DNA from: an uncultured Caryophanales bacterium
Lineage (GTDB): Bacteria; Bacillota_I; Bacilli_A; RFN20; CAG-826
Assembly: GCA_946622925.1 (NCBI GenBank)
Contig: CAMOQM010000042.1
Coordinates: 1 to 7,410 of the forward strand
Reading direction: 5' to 3'
DNA: 7,410 nt
Positions 1 through 3,984 of this stretch are shown one piece after another (the first letter of the stretch is position 1; each line of letters begins with the position of its first letter). The notes under the pieces were generated by a model. The model was not told the DNA's origin and did not search any database. It saw only the letters and a list, made by a program, of their open reading frames with translations. A program made the translations under genes and the position numbers.

Positions 1-3
1 GAT

Positions 4-80
4 GCGCCCGTAGCTCAACTGGATAGAGTACCAGACTACGAATCTGGGGGTTACAGGTTCGAGTCCTGTCGGGCGCGCCA
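4..80 (+). tRNA. tRNA-Arg(ACG), copy 1
   Basis: A complete cloverleaf can be folded: acceptor stem GCGCCCG/CGGGCGC, anticodon stem CCAGA/TCTGG with loop CTACGAA (anticodon ACG, read as ICG after deamination), T arm ACAGG-TTCGAGT-CCTGT, discriminator G and an encoded CCA at 78-80. It decodes CGN arginine codons. It is identical over all 77 nt to the second copy at 2311-2387. Its promoter lies off the left edge of the window; its terminator follows at 93-117. Confidence 0.97.
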
Positions 81-92
81 AAGACGAAACAG

Positions 93-117
93 ATGCCCAA
101 TCCGGGCATTTTTTTAT
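93..117 (+). terminator. Rho-independent terminator of tRNA-Arg copy 1
   Basis: Stem ATGCCC/GGGCAT with loop AATCC (93-109), followed by a T-rich tract. It starts 12 nt after the tRNA CCA end. The same spacer and terminator recur at 3781-3820, which shows what used to follow the second tRNA-Arg. Confidence 0.9.
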
Positions 118-168
118 TTTTGTGGCAACCCCTACCATTACTTCCTCCCATTAGCGATAATTAGAAGC

Positions 169-912
169 ATGAAAAAAGGCGCCAAGATCTTAATCGTCAG
201 TGGTATCACCCTCATTGTTTTAGGCGTAACCGCCGCCATCGCGGTGCCTTTAGTCGTCAAAAGCATCGACTCCCCTAACCCCCCATCTATCGATCCTAAT
301 AAAACCAAAGTGGCCTGCATTGGCGATTCCATTACCTATGGACATGGGGTTTGGGCCACTAGAAATAGGGATTCCTATCCGGCCTTACTAGAAAAAGAAC
401 TCGGAACCACTTGCCAAGCCCTTAACTACGGGCTAAATGGACGTACCCTACTTAACGAGGCCGACCGTCCCTATTCTAAAGAGAACTTCTATGAAGTTTC
501 TCGTTCCGCCAAAGCCGATATCTATATCATCATGTTAGGCACTAATGACTCCAAGCCCTTTAACTGGGATAAAAGTCAAAACGGAAGCCTCTATAAATCA
601 GAATTAAAGGCCTTCGTGTCTTCCTATAAAAACCTAGATAACTCCCCTACTATCTATTTGCTTCAACCCCCTAAAGCCTTCCCCGATTCCAAAACCGGAA
701 CCATTGCCTTTTCCATCGACGATAACGTCATCAAAAACGAAATCCGTCATTTAGTGAGCGAAGTCGCAGCTGAATTGGGAATCGTATCCATCGATCTATA
801 TGGGTTAACGGAATCCCATCCCGAATGGTTCCCTGATGGGGTCCATCCTAACGCTAACGGGAATTTAGCCATCGCTAAACAAATCGCTTCGGTTATGAAA
901 AAAGGTGCCTAG
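169..912 (+). CDS. Membrane-anchored SGNH/GDSL-family hydrolase
   Basis: This 247-aa protein has a hydrophobic N-terminal segment (about residues 7-30) with lysines before it, which suggests a signal anchor or uncleaved signal peptide, so the catalytic domain is probably outside the membrane. SGNH blocks are in order: GDSIT at 52-56 (nucleophile Ser54), a Gly-containing block II around NYGLNGRT (86-93), GTND at 124-127 (oxyanion Asn126), and DGVHP at 223-227 (Asp223 and His226 completing the triad). SGNH enzymes remove acyl or acetyl groups from lipids, peptidoglycan or polysaccharides; the substrate cannot be read here. It converges on an acyltransferase-3 gene, so a shared role in envelope acyl modification is an attractive inference. 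There is no good Shine-Dalgarno before ATG 169; a GATAAT at 156-161 would make the transcript nearly leaderless. The last codons form half of the hairpin shared with the opposite gene. Confidence 0.88.
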   Translation: MKKGAKILIVSGITLIVLGVTAAIAVPLVVKSIDSPNPPSIDPNKTKVACIGDSITYGHGVWATRNRDSYPALLEKELGTTCQALNYGLNGRTLLNEADRPYSKENFYEVSRSAKADIYIIMLGTNDSKPFNWDKSQNGSLYKSELKAFVSSYKNLDNSPTIYLLQPPKAFPDSKTGTIAFSIDDNVIKNEIRHLVSEVAAELGIVSIDLYGLTESHPEWFPDGVHPNANGNLAIAKQIASVMKKGA

Positions 913-921
913 TTAGGCACC
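898..921 (-). terminator. Terminator hairpin shared by convergent gene ends
   Basis: GGTGCCTA (904-911) and TAGGCACC (914-921) form a near-perfect palindrome spanning both stop codons. Read on the minus strand it is followed by six T (898-903), a canonical terminator for the acyltransferase gene. On the plus strand the downstream bases are GGGGTTTT, so termination of the hydrolase gene there is probably weaker. Confidence 0.75.
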
Positions 922-1986
922 GGGGTTTTCCTTAGCTTCTTCTTTTGGGGCTATGGGCTCCTTTTTCTTATCGCCAAGAGCCTTCTTAACGAATATAGAG
1001 GAGATCAAACTAACCAAGAAGGCGGTCGCGCAAGTTAGGAAGAATAAGGGCACGAAATACCAAGTCGGAATCAAGGAATAGAAACATAAGGTTCCCACCA
1101 TGTAGAGCTGATGGGCCATATAGAAGGGGAAGGAATACTTATCGGTGATACCGAATAAGGGGATGTTCCATTTGTTAAGGAACTTGAAGCAATATAAGAA
1201 GACGCAGGAAAAGGATAAGGCCACGGCAAAGAACACCAAATATTGGAGGGCCTTAACCCAGAACTCGGTGTAGCCTCCCGCCATCTTGCCGACCGCCAAA
1301 TACCATAATAAGGCCGATCCGATTAAGACGACTAATGCACCCAATACCAAAGGTAGATGCTTTTTGTTCGGGGCTTCTTTGCAGATTGGGGAGAAGATCT
1401 TCCTGCCGATGAAATAGGAAGCGATATAGACGGTGAAGACCGGGCAGAAGAAATTGAACAAGACTTCGATGGTGCAGATCAGGGGGATGACGATTAGGAA
1501 GATGATCTTGCCTTTCTTGGAGAAAGAGCCACTGACGAAGCGGTAGCAGAATGGGGTGGCGATATAGCAAAGCAATAAGATGCCTAAGAACCACAAATTG
1601 CCAAAGACGAAATTAATCCCGTCATTAGATGGGTTATAGCCGATGAAATTAGAGAACACGGCTGCGAAATCGCCTTGATATACGATTAGCCCAACCACGA
1701 TCAATAGCACCACCGCCATGCCGACATAGGTAAGCATGGGAATAAGCAACTTAAGGAAGTTCTTCTTTAGCCAATCTTTGGGATTATCAATGGATTTAGA
1801 TGAATATAAGAAGGCGCTAAGCAAGGCGAAGGTAAAAACCAAAAACGCCGAAGGCATGTAATAATCGATCGCCGGGGTAATGTAGAAAGAGGTGTAATGA
1901 TAAGCGAAAATGCCTAAACAACTTAGTAAGCGTAACAAAGAAATGTTATTCAGCTTCTTCGGCGCGATTTTGGGAGGATTATCCAT
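913..1986 (-). CDS. Acyltransferase 3 family integral membrane protein
   Basis: This 357-aa, very hydrophobic protein has about ten predicted membrane segments by eye (roughly 16-34, 44-62, 78-103, 128-148, 160-180, 181-197, 210-231, 245-266, 285-305, 308-332) and a charged Lys/Glu/Pro-rich cytoplasmic tail (336-357). It resembles the OafA/YrhL type that transfers acetyl or other acyl groups to cell-surface glycans. Supporting marks are RLLSCLGIFAYHY near the N-terminus (His30, the usual essential histidine region), NLWFLG at 130-135, and YSFPFYMAH at 284-292. The start is supported by AAGGAG (1993-1998 on this strand), 6 nt before the ATG, and a TATAAT box further upstream. Its stop codon abuts that of the SGNH hydrolase with no gap. 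Acceptor and acyl group are unknown. Confidence 0.85.
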   Translation of the reverse strand: MDNPPKIAPKKLNNISLLRLLSCLGIFAYHYTSFYITPAIDYYMPSAFLVFTFALLSAFLYSSKSIDNPKDWLKKNFLKLLIPMLTYVGMAVVLLIVVGLIVYQGDFAAVFSNFIGYNPSNDGINFVFGNLWFLGILLLCYIATPFCYRFVSGSFSKKGKIIFLIVIPLICTIEVLFNFFCPVFTVYIASYFIGRKIFSPICKEAPNKKHLPLVLGALVVLIGSALLWYLAVGKMAGGYTEFWVKALQYLVFFAVALSFSCVFLYCFKFLNKWNIPLFGITDKYSFPFYMAHQLYMVGTLCFYSLIPTWYFVPLFFLTCATAFLVSLISSIFVKKALGDKKKEPIAPKEEAKENPGA

Positions 1987-2009
1987 AGGGAGCTCCTTAT
2001 GATGCTTTC

Positions 2010-2015
2010 ATTATA
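2010..2015 (-). promoter_or_regulatory. -10 box for the acyltransferase gene
   Basis: A perfect TATAAT on the minus strand lies 23 nt upstream of the start codon. The -35 position (2033-2038, TTTCTT) is a poor match, so only the -10 element is well supported. Confidence 0.5.
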
Positions 2016-2063
2016 AAGATAGTCTTGGGTGAAAGAAAAGCCTTTATAAGAAAGGTGCTAGAC

Positions 2064-2097
2064 AAAAGAAAAACTCTTGAAGAAGCACCTCAAGAGT
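2064..2097 (-). terminator. Rho-independent terminator of tRNA-Pro
   Basis: On the minus strand ACTCTTGA and TCAAGAGT form an 8-bp stem with a 9-nt loop, followed by TTTTTCTTTT. It lies 12 nt beyond the CCA end of the tRNA-Pro gene. Confidence 0.88.
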
Positions 2098-2109
2098 CAT
2101 TGATTCAAT

Positions 2110-2187
2110 TGGTCGGGACGATGAGATTTGAACTCATGGTCTCCTGCTCCCAAAGCAGGCGCGATAACCAAGCTTCGCTACGTCCCG
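2110..2187 (-). tRNA. tRNA-Pro(TGG)
   Basis: Reading the minus strand gives acceptor stem CGGGACG/CGTCCCG, a D arm GCGA...TCGC, anticodon stem CCTGC/GCAGG with loop TTTGGGA (anticodon TGG, proline), T arm ATGAG-TTCAAAT-CTCAT, discriminator A and encoded CCA (2110-2112). It is transcribed opposite to the tRNA-Arg genes on each side. No convincing promoter was found between it and 2254. Confidence 0.95.
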
Positions 2188-2254
2188 AGGCCAACATATT
2201 TTCTTCCTTTCCCTCCCTTAGGGCAAGAAAAAGCGGCCATGGCCGAGAAAAAGG

Positions 2255-2283
2255 TTGAACGGCAAATTGAAAGAGTCTATATT
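2255..2283 (+). promoter_or_regulatory. Promoter of tRNA-Arg copy 2
   Basis: TTGAAC (2255-2260) and TATATT (2278-2283) are separated by 17 bp, a good sigma-A type promoter. Transcription would start near 2290. A small hairpin, GCTTAG-GAAT-CTAAGC (2290-2305), then sits between the start point and the tRNA, as precursor leader. Confidence 0.7.
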
Positions 2284-2310
2284 TAACGGGCTTAGGAATC
2301 TAAGCTAGAT

Positions 2311-2387
2311 GCGCCCGTAGCTCAACTGGATAGAGTACCAGACTACGAATCTGGGGGTTACAGGTTCGAGTCCTGTCGGGCGCGCCA
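2311..2387 (+). tRNA. tRNA-Arg(ACG), copy 2
   Basis: Identical in all 77 nt to the copy at 4-80, including the encoded CCA (2385-2387). Unlike copy 1, its native 3' flank is missing: the next bases are aa and then the insert at 2390. The native flank reappears at 3781. The gene itself is intact. Confidence 0.97.
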
Positions 2388-2389
2388 AA
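2385..2389 (+). repeat. Left 5-bp flanking direct repeat (target duplication)
   Basis: The ccaaa directly outside the left inverted repeat is repeated at 3781-3785. Removing one copy plus the insert restores the sequence seen after tRNA-Arg copy 1. Confidence 0.8.
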
Positions 2390-2399
2390 CTATGAATTA
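2390..2399 (+). repeat. Left terminal inverted repeat
   Basis: The sequence ctatgaatta is the exact reverse complement of 3771-3780 and sits directly inside the ccaaa direct repeat. Confidence 0.8.
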
Positions 2400-2431
2400 A
2401 AGGATTAATGCAAAAGTGTTAATCTTTTTTT
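2399..2431 (+). terminator. AT-rich terminator at the left end of the insert
   Basis: GATTAAT (2403-2409) pairs with GTTAATC (2418-2424, with one G-U), and the stem can extend outward through A/T pairs. Seven T follow (2425-2431). It lies just downstream of tRNA-Arg copy 2 and could replace the terminator that the insertion moved 1.4 kb away. The stem is AT-rich, so its strength is uncertain. Confidence 0.55.
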
Positions 2432-2437
2432 GTTTAA

Positions 2438-2469
2438 TGAGTTGTCCTCATTTTGTGGACAACTGAAAT
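2438..2469 (+). repeat. Dyad repeat, upstream copy (candidate operator or RNA hairpin)
   Basis: This 32-bp segment matches 2652-2683 inside the bro-fic gene at 30 of 32 positions. It contains GTTGTCC (2441-2447) and GGACAAC (2457-2463), a 7-bp inverted repeat with a 9-nt loop. It lies 22-53 nt before the bro-fic start codon, a suitable place for autoregulation. It could also be a relic of a BRO-N coding sequence, since one frame reads ELSSFCGQLK. Confidence 0.7.
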
Positions 2470-2477
2470 ATAGTAAG

Positions 2478-2497
2478 TTATCATATTAATATGATAA
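2478..2497. promoter_or_regulatory. Perfect 20-bp palindrome over the bro-fic start codon
   Basis: The half-site TTATCATATT (2478-2487) is followed at once by its exact reverse complement AATATGATAA (2488-2497), which contains the ATG at 2491-2493. As DNA it looks like a dimeric repressor site. As RNA it could form an 8-bp stem with a TTAA loop that hides the start codon. No regulator is identified; the BRO-N domain encoded here is the obvious candidate. Confidence 0.65.
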
Positions 2498-3345
2498 AAC
2501 ATTCAATTCGCTATTTTAACAACAAACCTGTTAGGGCAGTTTGGGATAATGACAAATCAGAATGGTGGTATTCCGCTGTTGATTTTATTGATATCCTTGT
2601 TGAACCAAATTCTCCTAGAAGGTACTGGAATAATGTAAAAGAGAGAAATCCTGAGTTGTCTCCATTTTGTGGACAACTGAAATTATATGCTGACGATGGT
2701 AAAAAATATCTTTCTGATGTGATTAACGAAAGTGGCGTTAGAGTTCTTTTGACAATTATTCCTTCTAAGTATAGGAAGCAAGTTCAAGACTGGATTAGTA
2801 GTATGCTTGATCCTATTGATGAACAAAGCAAGAAAAAGGCTTATGAGTTATATAAGACTGATTTGATAGAAGAAAATGAAATAGGCAAAACTATTGGTTT
2901 GCAAAAGATACATGCTTACTTGTTTGAGGGTTTATATCCTTTTGCAGGTAAGATTAGAACAAAAACTATTTCAAAAGCTGGATTCGTATTTGCTAGCGGC
3001 GACTACTTACCCCAAACACTTAGTGATATAGACGGAATGCCAGACGATACTTTTGCTCAAATCATAGACAAATATATTGAGATGAATATTGCTCATCCGT
3101 TCATGGAAGGAAATGGTAGGTCTACAAGAATTTGGTTAGACATGCTTCTAAAAGAAAGAATTAATAAATGTATAGATTGGTCAAAGATAGAAAAGAATGA
3201 TTATTTATCTGCGATGAAAGATAGCCCAGTCAATCCAAAACCAATATTTGATCTTTTGGAAAATGCTTTAACCGATAAAGTGGATGATAGGGAACTATTC
3301 ATGAAAGGCATAGATTACTCCTATTATTACGAGGAGGAAGAATAA
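2491..3345 (+). CDS. BRO-N domain fused to class III Fic AMP-transferase
   Basis: This 284-aa protein has two parts. Residues 1-104 resemble the BRO-N/phage antirepressor domain (NPRRYWNNVK-type motif from 40, QLKLYADDGKKY at 62-73), a putative DNA-binding module. Residues 105-284 align by recall with whole-length class III Fic proteins such as Neisseria NmFic: IDEQS at 109-113, a flap around 161-172, catalytic HPFMEGNGRSTR at 202-213 (His202, Glu206, Arg210, Arg213), and a C-terminal SYYYE inhibitory helix (Ser277, Glu281). Fic enzymes transfer AMP from ATP to hydroxyl side chains; NmFic-type enzymes modify type II topoisomerases such as GyrB. The Gly usually after the inhibitory Glu is replaced by a run of Glu. 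Met105 sits where free-standing class III Fic proteins begin. There is no clear Shine-Dalgarno, and ATG 2491 is inside a palindrome. One base separates it from the ASCH gene. Confidence 0.88.
   Translation: MIKHSIRYFNNKPVRAVWDNDKSEWWYSAVDFIDILVEPNSPRRYWNNVKERNPELSPFCGQLKLYADDGKKYLSDVINESGVRVLLTIIPSKYRKQVQDWISSMLDPIDEQSKKKAYELYKTDLIEENEIGKTIGLQKIHAYLFEGLYPFAGKIRTKTISKAGFVFASGDYLPQTLSDIDGMPDDTFAQIIDKYIEMNIAHPFMEGNGRSTRIWLDMLLKERINKCIDWSKIEKNDYLSAMKDSPVNPKPIFDLLENALTDKVDDRELFMKGIDYSYYYEEEE
2652..2683 (+). repeat. Dyad repeat, copy inside bro-fic
   Basis: Thirty of 32 bases match 2438-2469; the only differences are at 2661 and 2663. The inverted repeat is kept as GTTGTC/GACAAC. Here it codes for the ELSPFCGQLK part of the BRO-N domain, so coding constraint and a possible binding site overlap. 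The spacing to the upstream copy is 214 bp. Confidence 0.7.
3332..3337 (+). promoter_or_regulatory. Ribosome binding site of the ASCH gene inside fic codons
   Basis: AGGAGG lies 9 nt before the ATG at 3347 and is made from the GAG GAG GAA codons for Glu281-Glu283 of the Fic protein. Translation of the second gene should be coupled to the first. Confidence 0.85.
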
Positions 3346-3346
3346 T

Positions 3347-3703
3347 ATGCTTCATCAAATGAATTTATGGAATGATTCCTTTGAATCAATTAAAAGCGGA
3401 AGCAAAACGATAGAGATGCGTCTGAACGATGAAAAAAGAAGATTAATAAACGTTGGGGATATTATCGAATTCAGAAACACTTCAACAAGCGAAAATATCT
3501 CTTGCCTAGTTAAAAACATTTATAGATATAAAACCTTTGAAGAACTATATTCTCATCACGATAAAGTTTCGATTGGATATAGAGTTAACGAAACGGCAAA
3601 TCCTGATGATATGCTTACTTATTACACAAAAGAAGATATTGCTAAGTATGGTGTACTAGCAATTGAACTTGAACTCAATAAAAACCAAAGCAACTCAAAA
3701 TAA
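3347..3703 (+). CDS. ASCH-domain protein (PUA-like, putative RNA-binding)
   Basis: This 118-aa protein is essentially one ASCH domain. It carries the family signature GSKTIEMR (residues 18-25, pattern GxKxxExR), then LNDEKRR (26-32), VGDIIEF (36-42), and a C-terminal KYGVLAIELEL strand. The ASCH fold is related to PUA and is thought to bind RNA or modified nucleosides; some members cut RNA or hydrolyse N4-acetylcytidine (YqfB). YqfB uses Lys21 and Thr24 in the equivalent motif; here the Thr position is Glu23, so that activity should not be assumed. The start is fixed by AGGAGG at 3332-3337, and the gene begins 1 nt after the bro-fic stop. It shares the AT-rich base use of bro-fic. No terminator lies before the right end of the insert; the displaced tRNA terminator at 3796-3820 would end the transcript. 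Confidence 0.85.
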   Translation: MLHQMNLWNDSFESIKSGSKTIEMRLNDEKRRLINVGDIIEFRNTSTSENISCLVKNIYRYKTFEELYSHHDKVSIGYRVNETANPDDMLTYYTKEDIAKYGVLAIELELNKNQSNSK

Positions 3704-3708
3704 CGAGG

Positions 3709-3768
3709 TGTTCAATGGACTAGTGAAATGTTCAATGGAACTCAAAAGTGTTCAATTGGTATCAAATC
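3709..3768 (+). repeat. Three iterons of 20 bp near the right end of the insert
   Basis: TGTTCAAT begins at 3709, 3729 and 3749, an exact 20-bp period; the first two units share TGTTCAATGGA and all have an A-rich second half. The array ends 2 bp before the right inverted repeat, a typical place for transposase or recombinase sites. Two looser matches (TGTTAAT at 2418, TGTTTAAT at 2431) occur near the left end. Confidence 0.7.
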
Positions 3769-3770
3769 GC

Positions 3771-3780
3771 TAATTCATAG
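3771..3780 (+). repeat. Right terminal inverted repeat
   Basis: The sequence taattcatag is the exact reverse complement of 2390-2399, and the ccaaa direct repeat follows immediately. Confidence 0.8.
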
Positions 3781-3785
3781 CCAAA
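3781..3785 (+). repeat. Right 5-bp flanking direct repeat (target duplication)
   Basis: Second ccaaa copy, matching 2385-2389. It opens a stretch identical to the 3' flank of tRNA-Arg copy 1. Confidence 0.8.
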
Positions 3786-3795
3786 GACGAAACAG

Positions 3796-3820
3796 ATGCC
3801 CAATCCGGGCATTTTTATTT
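3796..3820 (+). terminator. Displaced tRNA-Arg terminator
   Basis: ATGCCC/GGGCAT with loop AATCC (3796-3812) and a T-rich tail, identical in stem, loop and 5' spacer to 93-117. It originally belonged to tRNA-Arg copy 2 and now follows the ASCH gene. Confidence 0.88.
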
Positions 3821-3939
3821 ATCTAGGATAATATGATGAGGCTATTAGTTTCTTAAAGACCAGTAGCGCCAAGGCCTTTAGGCCTAGCCAGCATAATCCT
3901 TCCTAAATAAGCCCATAAAATAAATAAAGATGGACTTAG

Positions 3940-3970
3940 GCAACTACCCTACTAAAATAGGGCACGTTGC
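3940..3970 (+). promoter_or_regulatory. Leader hairpin abutting the PdxY ribosome site
   Basis: Two stacked stems, GCAAC/GTTGC (3940-3944, 3966-3970) and CCCTA/TAGGG (3947-3951, 3958-3962), form a hairpin with a small internal loop that ends directly before AAGGAGG. Upstream, AGGCC-TTTA-GGCCT (3872-3885) can form another hairpin. I do not recognise a known riboswitch class in 3821-3970. It could influence translation of the kinase gene. Confidence 0.4.
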
Positions 3971-3977
3971 AAGGAGG
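3971..3977 (+). promoter_or_regulatory. Ribosome binding site fixing the PdxY start
   Basis: AAGGAGG sits 7 nt before ATG 3985. This rules out the in-frame TTG at 3967, which lies upstream of the site. Confidence 0.9.
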
Positions 3978-3984
3978 AATCCCC

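Larger units (their letters stand above)
2390..3780 (+). mobile_element. Non-autonomous insertion carrying bro-fic and ASCH genes
   Basis: A 1391-bp block separates tRNA-Arg copy 2 from its native flank and terminator (3781-3820); the undisturbed arrangement is present at 76-120. The ends are perfect 10-bp inverted repeats, ctatgaatta (2390-2399) and taattcatag (3771-3780). About 16 of 23 positions match when the comparison is extended inward. A 5-bp direct repeat, ccaaa, flanks it. The interior is visibly more AT-rich than the neighbours and prefers ATT/ATA, GCT and AT-ending codons, where flanking genes use ATC, GCC and GTC, which indicates foreign origin. No transposase or integrase is encoded, so mobilisation in trans is inferred. 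Joined ends would give inverted arms around ccaaa, so a tyrosine-recombinase core site is an alternative to a transposon target duplication. Confidence 0.8.

Noticed and set aside
2234..2245. Palindrome CGGCCATGGCCG with flanking A/T tracts as a terminator
   Set aside because: Only four base pairs can form once a loop is allowed, and no gene on the minus strand ends here; it was not annotated.
2025..2258. 77-aa plus-strand open frame
   Set aside because: It runs through the tRNA-Pro terminator and tRNA-Pro itself, has no ribosome site and no recognisable sequence.
3347..3703. Assigning N4-acetylcytidine amidohydrolase (YqfB) activity to the ASCH protein
   Set aside because: The lysine is kept but the position equivalent to catalytic Thr24 is Glu23, so only the domain assignment is supported.
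3709..3768. Possible CRISPR array
   Set aside because: Only three units, tandem with no unique spacers, and unit length of 20 bp; they fit end-binding iterons better and there are no cas genes.
3967..3984. TTG start 18 nt upstream for the PdxY-like gene
   Set aside because: The AAGGAGG at 3971-3977 lies after it, so only ATG 3985 is properly placed.
3821..3984. Known riboswitch (TPP, preQ1, THF types considered)
   Set aside because: None of the conserved cores I know for these classes is present; only generic hairpins are visible.
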